Shown: positions 10,971 through 24,036, counted from the first letter of the stretch. The stretch: DNA of 64,000 nt from Jacaranda mimosifolia (GCA_018894105.1 CM032123.1:6263001-6327000); one strand, 5' to 3'. Notes: a model not told the origin generated them from the letters alone. Made by a program: numbers and translations.

Positions 10971-13918
10971 CCTCTCTTTGTCCTTTTATTTTCTCCGCCA
11001 TGCAGATACATCCATGAACACAGAAAGAATGGCGTCAAAAATATTATTTTTCACACATAAAAAGCTTTATTTTTTAATTCTTTTTTTGGTTTTTAGTTCA
11101 TTGATTTTCATTTTTTTTTTTTTTTGACTTTATCACAATATTTTGTATCAATTTTTAGAATAATTTTATTAAACTATGTTTATTGAGATTGTTCCAGCAC
11201 ATGACGCATATATTGTTTTCTATCTTTTTGTGATGCATGTATATGTAAGATAAGACGACCCAACATATAATTTTGTAAAAATAAAAATAAAAATGAAGGT
11301 ATGTTGTTATTGCTCCATTCTCTCAACCATGATTACGTGCTAAGTATTCAAAATTTGATATGAAAAAACACGTGGACTGCCAAATTTTTTTATTCCAACT
11401 CTGAATTTGTCTTCACTATATAAATTTCCATGCTGAATCATTTTAATCTTAAAAATCAAGAAAAATGTGAGAGTCTCTTTGGTTTCTATTTTTTTGTGTG
11501 CTGATGGTGACAACAAAATATTTCCACAAAAGAGTTTGTTGGTGTGGAATTTTGAGACTGTGATTATATTTTGAAGCAAAAGATTAGAGCTTAAGTTTTT
11601 GGCATGGAAAAATCATATATTCTTGTAATGTCTGTTCACCTTTTTTCCCTTTTTCTTTTTGAGATAGGTTTGGTTTATTGGACATAATTTAATTTTATTA
11701 TATATGTTATTTTTCACTTGGAATAATAAACAATTAAATAAATAGAAAAAAAAATCTATGGCGTTACACTTTCATTGGGGAAATGAAAAAAATAACACAT
11801 AAATTGAAGATTTTTTTTTTTCAAAATGGAATTTAGGGTTTATGGTAGAAAATGGATTATCTAAATTTCGGACATTACAAAGAGGAAGTTGTTGCCCCAT
11901 GTGAGTTGCATGTTTGTTTTCTCTTTTCCATGATGTAGACTAACAACAGTGATCTCTATAAGATTTATAATATAAACATGTTTCTGAGATCCGTTATAAT
12001 TTTTTGAAAATTCCTTATGTTCTTTTAAATTCCCATAAAGGAAAAGATATTTTTTGCAGATCTCCCTATCTGGTGGGACTAAAAATGCAACTTTGAACAA
12101 GAAGTTCCCTTTGAAAGAGAGCTAATTAAGGATCGTGTACAGGGCATGTGACTAGCTCCATAAAGTTTTTAATGGAAAAAGAGTTTTGGGACCAATTTTG
12201 CAATGCTTTTGAAATTTTGGTTTATTTTTGAAATTTTTATAAAGTGAGAAACCATTTTGCAAATCCCCCATATTTTGTGGGACTAAAAAATTAATGTTAT
12301 CTAAAAATAAAATTTAACATCTTATAAATTTTAAATATATTTTATAAAATGTAGAAACTTATAAAATCTTTTAAATAGATTTAAGAACATTCTCTAAACT
12401 TCATTGATACTCTACTTGGATCACAAATAATTTTAAAGTTGAGGATAGTTGAAAGTTGGTAGTAGTCAAAATCAAAGGCCTGTGCACATACATACGCATA
12501 GGCACGTGTATAATATAAAATACATTCAAGAAAATTAGAACAAATAAGCAACATTTGGATTACCAGCAACCTAGGGAGTTCATTGAGTGCTTGCTTAATT
12601 TTTTGTGGTCTACTTAATTTCCCCTTTTTGATTTATTAATTAAATATGATCACTATAAATAAAATTGGTAATTAATTGGATAAGAAATTGGCACCGAAAT
12701 AGTTTGAGATGACTTATGGAATGAAGATACAAGTACTCTTAGTGAGAAAAGTAGCTACTTGTGCAAAATGATCATGTCTAAGGATGTTGTTTCAATTTTC
12801 AAAATGTTGTGGTAGATTTTGGGGTAACTTCTTGGAATAAATTGCTTTTATTGGGAATAACTAGATGATGAATCACATATAATTGGAAAGCTATGGATGT
12901 CTAGCTTCTAACACAGCAAATGATTCCCAGAATTTTTCTACAAAGAGTTATGCTGAAATTATAGAGAATTGCCAAATTAGTGCTCTGTTGCTGTTGCTTT
13001 CAAGAATATAAAGGGATACTCTGTTTCCGATCAATTTTAATGGTTCTTTTTACTTGATTTCTTAGTTAATGAGTCTTTTATTTTTATCCATAATATTTTC
13101 TAGCTAAACTTAGTAGTTTTTATATTTTTTAGGTCATGATAAGTGTGTCGTACTTTGAAGGTCATCCTATGCTTGGAGTTGTTTCAAACCTTATAAGGCT
13201 CCCTCTTGTAATAATCAAGTTCCCTCTTGTAATCATTTTAGTAGAATATTTTGAGCCTTTGACTCATCTCCAAGAAGAGAAATCTTCTTGTTATAGTACC
13301 AAATTCTTAGGTAGATTTCTAGAGTGATGAGTATTGTTACACATTTTGAATCGTGTCTTGTAGTTCTCCCTACTTCTTCATATGTTTTTGGTGTCAGAAA
13401 TCATACCATGAAGTATTATATACACTATACACACATCATGGATTACTAAATATGGGTTACTAGCTATTAAGGACCTGACTATTTACCATTTTGTGGTCTA
13501 TTTTCCCTTTCTATTAAAATCAAATGCACAAATAAGAAATACTAAATCAAAATAAATAACCGAATATATGTGTTACTTGCTGCACGACTTTTGTTAAGTG
13601 TTTGTCTTTTTTCACTAACCATATTTTTGTTTGATTTCATACGATCTTGTCACATTTAAATAAGTTGACCTGTATTCTTGAATGAATTATAATGGAACAA
13701 CAAATATATATATATAAATATGTATACACACACATAATGATATATCTAATTAATACTTGAGGAGTACATAGGTAAAAGCTTAATAAAAAGACCAGCATAA
13801 TTAGTTAGAGTGGACCACCAAGACCATATAAGGTGGTTAATTAAGCCTAATGTGGCTTAAGAGTATCAAAGGCTCATTTAACATAAATATCAATCTTCAA
13901 GATAAAAAAAAAATCTGA
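10971..13918. other. AT-rich intergenic region, no gene recognised
   Basis: Short open frames (for example 11861-12100 and 13136-13327) show no domain, and codon quality is that of random AT-rich DNA. Two imperfect copies of a word containing GGGACTAAAAA lie near 12076 and 12280 and may be relics of an old repeat. Dinucleotide AT/AC runs occur near 13700-13730. Nothing else is supportable. Confidence 0.5.
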
Positions 13919-15308
13919 CCATTTATTTTTTAACTTGAGCGTTATCTCTATGCAGACATGTTCTTGGAGCAAAGGCCCGTCATTCAAAAATTTCCAGAAA
14001 AAACCTCGAACCTAATTCCAAGCAACATCATCTAGCATTATCTAAATATAAGCGAATGTTGAGATATATATATACACACACACACTAAGTATAATTACGT
14101 AAATTGTACGGAAAAGTGCACGAAAAAGTGCACACTTATGTAGTTGAAAAAATAATGTATTTTTTTATTAATAAATTCCATATGAATGCATAATTTTTCC
14201 TTCATTGTTTTGATAGGATATTTGGATTAATTTGAACAACTTAGCTAAATGATACACTTTAAACTAGGATACGTCCAGTGCTATGCAAGTAGTTGTTTGT
14301 GAATAAGATTTTGAAATAATTTAATAATTATTCACCTTTAGTATAAACTAAGTATTACAATAAATTATTTATACATTTTATATAAAAGAAAATTATGAGA
14401 AATTGATATTATATTTTGAATTGAATATTCAAAATTTACTTACTTTTCAATTATGATCATATACATAATGCATGTATATGATTACTCTACTTATTGGAGT
14501 TACATATATTGAATATTCAGAATATTCTAGTTATAAAATATTGTATGTTACATACTACATATTAATTTGGAGATCAAATAATATCCTAATATAAATTATG
14601 TTCACAGATGAAGCATGATATTATATATTTACTCTATTAACAAATACTTGATATTTCTAAAATCTCAAATGTCCTGAAAATTGTAACTATGACATCAATA
14701 TCATTGAGAAATCATACAAAAAAAAATTGTAATATACAAAAAAAAAAAACCAATTTGCTCATTATCATATCAATATATATATATATATATATATATGTAT
14801 AAATATATCATCTAACTTAAAAAATATATTGAATAAATCGTTCTCTGCTCCATTTTCATTTTTTGATTTTTTATTACTTTTTAACATTTTATCATTTAAT
14901 TTTTTTTTTGTAAATTTACAAATTTAGAGTTAGCAAATTTGATATCATTTAAATACAATTGTATTCAAATTTAGGTTTTTAATTGAAATATTCATATTAT
15001 GCCATTTAATCATAAATATTTTTGTTTAAATATTAAAAATAATTGAAATTTATTTTTTAATCACATGAAGTAAAATGAATACTATTATAAAATAAATTAG
15101 TCGGTATTAAAATTATTTAGATACATTGCATTGGACACATACTAGTATATAATATTCAATGAAGTACTAAAAATTAAAATGAATAACCTAATATATGTGT
15201 TACCGAATACACGATGTTTCTTAAGTGTTTGCCTCTTTGAGTATATTTTTTCTCACAAATGTTTTTATAGTCTAAATATTTCCATCAATTCAGTTGGCTT
15301 TGAGCTCT

Positions 15309-15316
15309 TATAAATA
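15309..15316 (+). promoter_or_regulatory. Putative TATA box of subtilase head, left arm
   Basis: TATAAATA lies about 115 bp upstream of the codon that replaces the start. The same box is conserved in the opposite arm (18470-18477, minus strand), which supports an inherited promoter. Confidence 0.55.
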
Positions 15317-15430
15317 AGCAATGCTGGTTGTGGAAAATTCACCCCCTGCTTTCTTAATAAGCAGAAAAAGTCCCTCTGAAACAAAGCATATATAAACAGT
15401 CTCCTAAATCATAAAAGCATAACAACCTCA

Positions 15431-15613
15431 GTGGATTGCATTCAACAATATGTGACTCTTGCTTTCCTGCTTACATTTGTTTTGCAATGTCAGCAAGCCT
15501 TAGGTGATCAAAGGTCATGTTACATTGTCCACATGGACAAATCTTTCATGCCTAAGGCTTTCGCTAGCCACAACCATTGGTATTCCTATACCATCAGTTC
15601 CCTTACATCTTAG
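15431..15613 (+). pseudogene. Subtilase N-terminal fragment (signal peptide and propeptide start), start codon lost
   Basis: The 60-codon frame encodes a hydrophobic signal peptide (LAFLLTFVLQCQQALG) and the start of the I9 propeptide (SCYIVHMDKSFMPKAFASHN, then HWYSYTISSL). It then runs into a TAG stop where spacer sequence replaces the rest of the gene. The initiator is GTG here; the homologous codon in the right arm is ATG, so the start appears to have been lost by A-to-G change. The propeptide normally chaperones and inhibits the protease in the secretory pathway; no catalytic domain follows. There are no internal stops over the fragment. Truncated pseudogene. Confidence 0.88.
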
Positions 15614-18154
15614 TGGAATCTGTTTATGCTTTTATGAGAATGGATAGTGAGATTATTAGGATGTGAGTTGCATATTCATTAGAGTTCTGACACATTGATT
15701 GTAATTATCAGCATGACAACATGACTTGAAGTGTCGAAAATGACTTTTAGAATTTTACATGTTGAGATACCTGGTCTTCTTATTATATTTGACTTTTTCT
15801 TTTGCATAGTTAATTATTGATGCAGTTTCCTAGAAACTATGTCAATGCCAGGCTTAAACGGTTCTGTCCACCACAGGGAAAAATGTATCATTAAAATGGA
15901 AAACACTCTGATACTGTCAGTTTAGAATCCAACAGCAAGCCTTGAAAAATTGCACGACAATAAGATGTGTAATTTTTCAATGGAAAATTCGTTGGAGAAC
16001 TTATTGAAATTGTTGTAGGAGAAAAAATATTACCATTTATGTTCTAACAAAAATTCCAAACAAAATTTGCATCAATATTTTTTTTTTAATTTTTCAAACT
16101 TTAAAAGTTATTGACAAAACTTATGTCAGAAACTTTTGTCAAATCCCTCAATCCATTTTCTTTGCTTGCTCTTCCTTTCTTCTCTTTCTTCTCATTTATT
16201 TTCTCCCTCTACTATCAAATTTTTTTATGAATGGACATGGTCAAGAGAACATTATTAAAGCCTATGGAAATGAAAATTATATTGACACTGTCAGCAACCA
16301 AAACATAAAAATTTAAAATAGCATCATTAAAGCCCATGGAGATGAAACTTTAATGTGTCAAATCTTTTTAAGAATTATTTGTTATTATGACTTGAACAAC
16401 ATAAATGACTTTAAGAATTTGACGTGTTGCAACAACCTCATGTTCTTATTATACTTGACTTTTGATTTTGTGTAGTTGATTTGGTCTGTGTTGATGCAAT
16501 ATGCTTGAAACTACACCAATGTCAAGCTTAAGTTTTTGACTTGTCAACAACATGAAAATGTATTACCTACAAGAAAACATAGAATTCTCAACGAACAACA
16601 ATTCAGTGTTGTCCATTGAAAATTCGATAATAGGTCATCGAAAAATTGCACGGGGATAAGACATGCAGTTTCAATAATAGAAAATTTGCTGGAGATACCA
16701 ATTATGTTCTAATGAAAATCTAGAAAGGAATTTCCATTGGAGACAAAAGAAAAAAAAATTCATCAATTTTTTTTGTTTGTTTAAATTTCCATACAAAAAA
16801 GGAAAAAAGAACTCAATTCCTTCACCCGAAATCCCATAGGGTGATTATTTCTCTAAATCAATTTGGGATTTTAGGCGAAGGAATTGAGTTTTTTTTTTAA
16901 AAAAAATTTGTATTTTTGGATGGAAATTTAAACAAACAAAAAAAATTGATGAATTTTTTTTTCTTTTGTCTCCAATGGAAATTCCTTTCGAGATTTTCAT
17001 TAGAACATAACTGGTATCTCTAGCAAATTTTCTATTATTGAAACTGCGTGTCTTATTCCCGTGCAATTTTTCGATGACTTATTATCGAATTTTCAATGGA
17101 CAACACACAGAACTGTTGTTCGTTGAGAATTCTATGCTTTCTTGTAGGTAATACATTTTCACGTTGCTGGCAGGTCAAAAACTTGAGCCTGATATTGGTG
17201 TACTTTCAAGTATATTGCATCAACACTGGCCAAATCAACTACACAAAATCAAAAGTCAAATATAATAAGAACACAAGGTTGTTGCAACACGTCGAATTCT
17301 TAGTCATTTCTGTGGTTCAAGTCACAACAACAAATGATTCTTGAAAACATTTGAAACATTAAATTTTCATCACCATGGGCTTTAATGACGCTATTTTAAT
17401 TTTTTTTTATGTTTTGGTTACTAACAGTGTCAATATAATTTTCATTTCCATGGGCTTTAAAGATATTCTCTTGACCATGTCCTAACCATTGTATTGGACC
17501 ATGTCCATTCACAAAAAAAATTGGTAGTAGAGGGAGAAAAGAAATGAGAAGAATGAGAAGAAAGGAAGAGAAAGCAAAGAAAATGGGTTGAGGGATTTAA
17601 TAAAAGTTTCTAACATAAGTTTTGTCAAGAACTTTTAATCCCTATAAACTTTCAAAAAATAAAAAAATATTGATGGAAATTCTGTTTGGAATTTTTGCTA
17701 GAACATAAATGGTAATATTTTTTCTCCTGCAACAATTTCAATAAGTTCTCCAACAAATTTTCCATCGAAAAATTGCATGCCTTATTGCTGTGCAATTTTC
17801 CAAGCCTTGCTATTTAATTCTAAACTGACAGTATCGGAGTGTTTTCCATCAGAATTCTATGCTCTTTTTAATGATACATTTTCTTGTGGTGGACAAGACA
17901 ATTTGATCCTGGCATTGACATAGTTTCCAACAAACTGCATCAATATTGGCCAAATTAACTACACAAAAGAAAAAGTCAAATATAATAAGAAGACAAGGTA
18001 TCTCAACATGTCAAATAATAAAAGTCATTTTCGACACTTCAAGTCATGTTGTCATGCTTATAATTACAATTAATGTGTAGGAACTCTAATGAATACGCAA
18101 ATCACATCCTAAAAATCTCACTCTCCATTCTCATAAAAACATAAATAGATTCCA

Positions 18155-18337
18155 CTAAGATGTAAGGGAACTAATGGTATAGGAATACCAATGGTTGTGG
18201 CTAGCAAAAGCCTTAGCCATGAAATATTTGTTTGTGTGGACAATGTAGCATGACATTTGATCACCTAAGGCTTGCTTACATTGCAAAACAAATGTAAGCG
18301 GGAAAACAATAGTTACATATTGTTGAATGCAGTCCAT
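18155..18337 (-). pseudogene. Subtilase N-terminal fragment with intact start codon, truncated at codon 60
   Basis: ATG at 18337 opens a 60-codon frame: signal peptide (IVFPLTFVLQCKQALG), propeptide start (SCYIVHTNKYFMAKAFASHN, HWYSYTISSL), then TAG. It is the inverted twin of 15431-15613 and differs at nine residues, including the VHMDKSF to VHTNKYF changes. It is truncated relative to subtilases of about 700-780 residues, so it cannot be a protease. A TATAAATA box lies about 133 bp upstream. It could in principle make a short secreted peptide, but nothing beyond the open frame supports that. Confidence 0.82.
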
Positions 18338-18469
18338 TGAGGTTGTTGTGCTTTTATGATTCGGTGGAGGGTGTTTATGCTCTTGGAGACTGTTTATGCT
18401 TTGTTTCGGCACGAGCTTCTTCTGCTTATTGAGAAAGCGGAGGGTGAAGTTCTCCCAACCAACATAGCT

Positions 18470-18477
18470 TATTTATA
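18470..18477 (-). promoter_or_regulatory. Putative TATA box of subtilase head, right arm
   Basis: TATAAATA on the minus strand, about 133 bp upstream of ATG 18337. It is the palindrome partner of the box at 15309-15316. Confidence 0.55.
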
Positions 18478-19799
18478 AGAGCTCAGAACAAGCTGAATTG
18501 ATGGACATATTTAGACTATAAAAACTTTTGTGGGAAAAAATATACTGCAAGAGGCAAACACTTAAAAAACATCTTGTAGTTGGTAACACATATAGTAGGT
18601 TATTTATTTTAATTTTTAGTTCTTCATTGAATATTATATACTAGTACGTGTCCAGTGTGATATATCTAAATAATTTTAATACAGACTAATTTATTTTATA
18701 GTAGTATTCATTTTACTTCATGTGATTAAAAAATAAATTTCAATTACTTTTAATATTTAAAGAAAGAAATTATGATTGAATAACATAATATGAATATTTC
18801 AATTAAAAAACTAAAATTTAAGATAATTGTACTTGGATGATATCAAATTTCCTAACTCTAAATTTATAAATTTACAAAAAATTTAAATGGTAAAATTTTA
18901 GAAAGTAATAAAAGGTTAGAAAATGAAAATGGAGGAGAGAACAATTTGTTCAATATATTTTTTTGAGCAAATCAAAACTTTTTGTGTATGATTTCTCAAT
19001 GATATAGAAGTCATAGTTACAATTTTCCAAACATTTGAGATTTTAGAAATATCAAGTATTTGTTAATAGAGTAAATATATAATATCGTACTTCATCCGTG
19101 AACACAATTTATATCAGAATATTATTTGATCTCTAAATTAAAATGTAGTTTCTAACATACAATATTTTATAACTAGAATATTCTGAATATTTAATATATG
19201 TAACTCCAATAAGTAAAGTAATCATATACATGCATTATGTAAATTATCATAATTAAAAAATAAGTAAATTTTGAATATTCAACTCAAAATATAATATCAA
19301 TTTCTCAAAATTTTCTTTTATATAAAATGTATAAATAATTTATTGTAATACTTAGTTTATACTAAAGGTGAATAATTTTTAAATTATTTCAAAATCCTAT
19401 TGACAAACAACTATTTGCATAGCACTTGACATATGCTAGTTTAAAGTATAATATTTTTCTAAATTGTTCAAATTAATCCAAATATCCTATCAAATGAATG
19501 AAGGAAAAATTATGCATTCATATGGAATTTATTAATAAAAAAATACATTATTTTTTTGACTACATAAGTGTGCACTTTTCCGTTCACTTTTCCGTACAAT
19601 TTACTTAATTATACTCTGTGTGTGTGCGCGCCCGCGCGCATATATCTCAATTAACTGAACATTTGTTTATATTTAGACAATGCTAGATAGTGTTGCTTGG
19701 AATCAGGTTTGAGGTCTTTTCTGGAAATTGTTGAATGCCGGGCCTTTGCTGCAAGAACATGACTGCATAGAGATAACGCTCAAGTTAAAAAATAAATGG

Positions 19800-20902
19800 C
19801 TAAGACCACATTAATATTAAACTGAGAAATAGGTAGATGTTATAATTGATTATTCACAATTGTGTAAACATCTTTGCCAATTAACATTGTCCAATTATCT
19901 CAATTAAATATAATTTGGAATGTGTTCAAATTCCTGACATGTCATATGGGTTTATGAAAAGAATATGAGTAAAAAATATTGTGATATCATTGAGACATAT
20001 GTTTATCAAAATGGCATGAATATTTTGAACTTATTAATTTTTAGAAATGACATCAACGATTTCAATTAGGTTTTCAATCCATTTGTAGTGACATTTGATT
20101 GACAAATCAAATAGGAAAACATAATAGACACCAGTAAGGCAGACACTCTAGAAACTCCTTCCAAAGCCAGTAAACCCACCATATATTATACATTTTCTAC
20201 TTTTATGGTGAACTCTATCTATTTCCAACATACTTAGCTTCTTCTGCACCTAAACCAGGCAGATCTGGCCATATGATCTTGAAGCGGCCTCTACAACAAC
20301 ATTCACGATCACTGCATTCAAAGTTTACACAAGGGGGATGGATAAGGGTACCTCCCACCCATTTTTCCTTTTTTCTTTTCGATCAGATGTTCTTTGGTTT
20401 TGTTCTATGAAAATGAGAGGGTAATTTTCTCGTATATTTATCCAATGATTGATAATTATAATCTCGGTGGATTATATGAACAAACTGACAAACTTTGAGA
20501 ATATGAAATAAGATTATTTGATAGGATCTCCTATTTTTCATTGATGACCATATAAATGTGTCAAAAAGTTGACTGACCAAGTTACAACTACAACGCAATT
20601 TCATTCATTTGTGTAATCTTGATTTATTATATGAATATCTTTTTGATATTGTTAATGATTTTGTAAATCAAACGTTGTATTTTATCAATTTTAAATATTA
20701 ATCATAGAATAAAATAAAATTAAGTAATAGAAGAAAAAGAGAACGCGAATCATATAAATTGAGATGAAATAAGAGTCAAAATAAATTGAATTGGTTAAGG
20801 AAGAAAGAAAAGAAGCTATAACTGAGAGTGAATACGCTTGGGAGGGGATGAATTAGGCTTTTAAAATTTTTGTTGATGTACCAAAAAGATGATCAATTTA
20901 TT
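19800..20902. other. Intergenic sequence, nothing recognised
   Basis: AT-rich DNA outside the palindrome. Weak similarity to the palindrome's outer flank may extend a few tens of bases (AATGTGG words on both sides). Open frames here are short and show no domain. Confidence 0.45.
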
Positions 20903-20973
20903 TTGCACTCTCAAAAGATGGCAAAGATGTGATTAAGGGTGTTATTGACACAAGTTTGTAACCTAAAAGTTTC
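20903..20973 (+). pseudogene. Subtilase fragment around the catalytic Asp
   Basis: The reading FALSKDGKDVIKGVIDTSL, stop, PKSF aligns with the DVIVGVIDTGxWPES segment that holds the catalytic Asp of plant subtilases. The Asp is kept; the Trp codon after it has become a stop. I could not extend the match on either side, so this is a short relic of a further family member. Confidence 0.65.
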
Positions 20974-23900
20974 ATAATTCTTGGTTTATAGAATTTTATG
21001 ATGCTTTATAGTACTTCAATATTTTATAATAGTCAAATTTTAGTCTTATATAAAAGGAATGATGATACATTTTGTTGTAAATTGCGATTGTTAGTTTTAG
21101 AGAGTTTAATAAAACTTTGTATTTTTTGCTATGCGGCTATGATTGTTTTGTAATCTCGTCATGGCCGTGCATATAAATGAAATACCATAGGGGAAAAAAT
21201 AAGATTTTATCATAAAGTCGTGATTATTGATCATCAAAACCTACACATAATAGCACAATCATAATTTTAAGAAGTCTACGAGTGTTTTCACTTTTTATTG
21301 TTCAAGTTTCTTACATTCCAATTTGCTATATGTTTTGATTAAGTTTTCATGACTACGGCATCTATTAATAAGATAATTTTTAATATTTTATACTCTATAA
21401 ACACAAATTGCACAATATTCAAAGCATTGTGTACAAGTTGTTATTATAAATAGTTAGCCATAACATATATATCTTGGTGATTCAGTGATAAGAAAAATCA
21501 ACACAGCATTTATGTTCCAAAGCATGGATAGGTTCAGCCCATGAAGTAGCCGTGTAGCTCAACCCAGCCCAAGATTAGTTTTGTATAAATTATTTAGGCC
21601 AAGTTCACTTTATTTGATATGACAAAAGCTCAAATAATTATTTAAAAAAATATAAAAAGAAACTTGTAATGACTAATCAATTATTTACCACTAATGTTTA
21701 GTAAGACGATCTAATTAAGATATATATCCAAAGATCCATTCACAAATAAAGATAATTCTGAAAATTCAATTACTAATTAAGGGATAACATGATTTTTCAA
21801 TAAAATATAATAGGAGTCAATAGTCTTAATTATTATATATTAGTTTTTAGATTAATTTTTTATCTAGTAATTTTACAATTTTGTATCAAATTATCCTCGC
21901 ATCATGAGACTTCATCACTATAAAGAACATTTGATCAGTCGAAGTATAGCAATATATCCAAGCATATTATGCAAAGTCAACATGCCTTTGATTGCATTGT
22001 CATTATTAGTGTGTTATTATTTTTGGAGCATGTCGGTATTGCATCATTATCATTAGTGTTTTATTATTTTTGGATTAAGTTTTTATGTTACCCATAATTT
22101 TTGAAAAAATAAAATAAAATCTTGGTTGTGCTTGAAATTTTCTAACTCGCAACCTCTTTCAATACAAATGTAAGACTACCACTAGCCCCTGAATTTGTTC
22201 ATCAAGTTTGAAGCAAATTTACATACGTCGTAAATAAAAGGCCAAGCCCGGTAGGATTAAGACTGGCCCAGTCGAATTACTCAACCCAAACTGGCCCACT
22301 TTTGGGTGGCCATAAAATTGGCCCAGTTTTGTGTGGTCATAAAATTGGCCCACTGGCTGGAGGCCTATTCAGGCTTGGGTCAATTAGGTTTTACTTGTGC
22401 AAACAAATTAACTTGGCCATCCATACTATTTACTAATGACGAAGAGCACAATTGTCTGAAATGATTAAATTAGACTGAAAATAGAAGTAAAAGTTAAAAC
22501 CACCACTTAGGTAGGTTTTGTATGTAACTTGGGCATGTCTATGATGAGATAATATTGTACTTCACTCATATAAAATATCTTTAAATTAAATTACACATGT
22601 TCTTTACAACAAGTCGTTGTTTATTTTACAACAGGTCATTGTTTTGCATTTCAAAATTTTAATACATTTAATTCTTGATAAATATGTTCCAAAAAAAAAA
22701 AATAATAATTAGTTTAAATAATATAATTTTTAAAAATTTTGAATTATATAATAAATAAGTCCAAAATAATATGAATAAATTTAGTTAAGATATAAAATTA
22801 AAAAATAGAAAAATTTAAAACTATCATTCTACAACATAATTTTAACTTGTATACTCAATAATATTAGGTAGATATATTTAAAATAATTTAAATAAATTTA
22901 GTTAGTAACTAAAAAAAAAAAATTAAAACAAGAAAATTTTATCTTATTATTTCAGATTATATAATTTTAATAATTTTAGTTACATTCTTAACAATATTAA
23001 TAATTAAATATATTTAACTTAATCAAATTTATTTTTCATCAATAAATAAATAAATAAATAAATAAATTTAAAAAAATAAAACAAAACGAAACATAACTTC
23101 CAACCACCCCACCATTACCCCACCCACGCACACTTCCGCACTCTGCCAGGATTTGGGTGTCATGGGTAGGGTTATATTTATAAATATATATGTAACTATG
23201 TACATATAATGTATAATATACATACATATATACAAATGCATATTTATATATGTACCTGTATATATATATATTTTGAGTATAGTTTTAATAAAGAGCAATT
23301 TCATCATTTATTATTTAGTTTTTTATTGATTTTTTATTCATAGAATTTATCTTACATGAAAATAAATTCTCTAAATAATATTAAAATAATAAATATGAAT
23401 TCCTATTAACAAATATATTAATACAAAGTATTATAATATATACCTAGAATTTTGAATTGATTTGAAGAATTTCAATTGAGAATAAAGTCTGGCACCTTTC
23501 CTAAAATAACTTGCTAACATAATTTTTTAACTATATTAATGTATATCATATATAATTATTTGACATTTCTATTGAAAATTCAATCCATTTATCATTGATT
23601 TGAAAATAAAAATACATTCAAAGATATTAAAATATAATATAGATTGAAATTAAAAGATAATATATAGAAGTACAATAAATAAAATATGTCAATTCTATAT
23701 TTTATGAGTTTAATAATGAAAAGCATTTAAAGGAAAATCTAATTTAATAGGCCAAAAATATATATGGAGCCATTTAGTGGGATGAAACTCAAAATAAATA
23801 AAATTTTATTATTTGTAGCAATTATTTTATTATAATGCACCATCAATATACAAGTGAGATTTGCCATCAATTGCTTGTACAAGTAGCAGGTAAAATGTAA

Positions 23901-24036
23901 TTTATTATGTTGCCAACTACTTATCGAAAAGAAAAGTTATGATTTCACAATTTAAATCTAACGATTCAAATTAAATACATTTATACATACCTCACATGAG
24001 GTATGTATAGTCATGAATGCACCGTAGACTACTCTA
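20974..24036. other. AT-rich intergenic region with low-complexity runs
   Basis: No gene was recognised. The region holds a possible terminal-inverted-repeat element (21512-22427, listed separately), a short local duplication of an ATTATTTTTGGA word near 22010-22080, an (AAAT)n run at 23039-23066, and TA/CATA-rich runs near 23170-23270. Confidence 0.5.
21512..22427. mobile_element. Possible non-autonomous hAT-like element (weak)
   Basis: The two ends resemble each other as imperfect inverted repeats: AGCATGGATAGGTTCAG at the left and the complement of CTTGGCCATCCATACT at the right. Each is followed inward by GGCCCA/AACCCAGCCC-type repeats, as in many plant hAT derivatives. No clear target duplication was found and the interior has no coding frame. 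Confidence 0.3.

Larger units (their letters stand above)
13919..16837 (+). repeat. Left arm of a ~5.9-kb inverted repeat (palindrome)
   Basis: This arm reads as the reverse complement of 16862-19799 along its length. Landmarks from the outside in are: CATTTATTTTTTAACTTGAG at 13920 versus its complement at 19780; the AAAAGTGCACACTTATGTAG block at 14125 versus 19560; the subtilase promoter and head (15300-15613); the reversed spacer X (15614-16837); and GAACTCAATTCCTTCACCCG at 16809 versus its complement near 16870-16891. Arms differ by scattered substitutions and indels, for example an AT-repeat block near 14760-14800 missing from the right arm. The outer part is upstream DNA of the subtilase head. 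Confidence 0.9.
16862..19799 (-). repeat. Right arm of the ~5.9-kb inverted repeat (palindrome)
   Basis: This is the reverse complement of 13919-16837. From the centre outward it holds spacer X (16862-18155, same orientation as copy 1 at 1697-3054), the subtilase head on the minus strand (18337 to 18155), its promoter, and about 1.3 kb of shared upstream DNA to about 19799. The arms are separated by about 25 bp (GGGTGATTATTTCTCTAAAT region). A TG/CG-rich run near 19618-19640 is longer than its partner in the left arm. Confidence 0.9.

Noticed and set aside
12660..13330. Possible host gene (repeat-protein-like or other) fragment
   Set aside because: I tried several frames and found no consistent motif. 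The 63-codon frame at 13136-13327 has no recognisable features.
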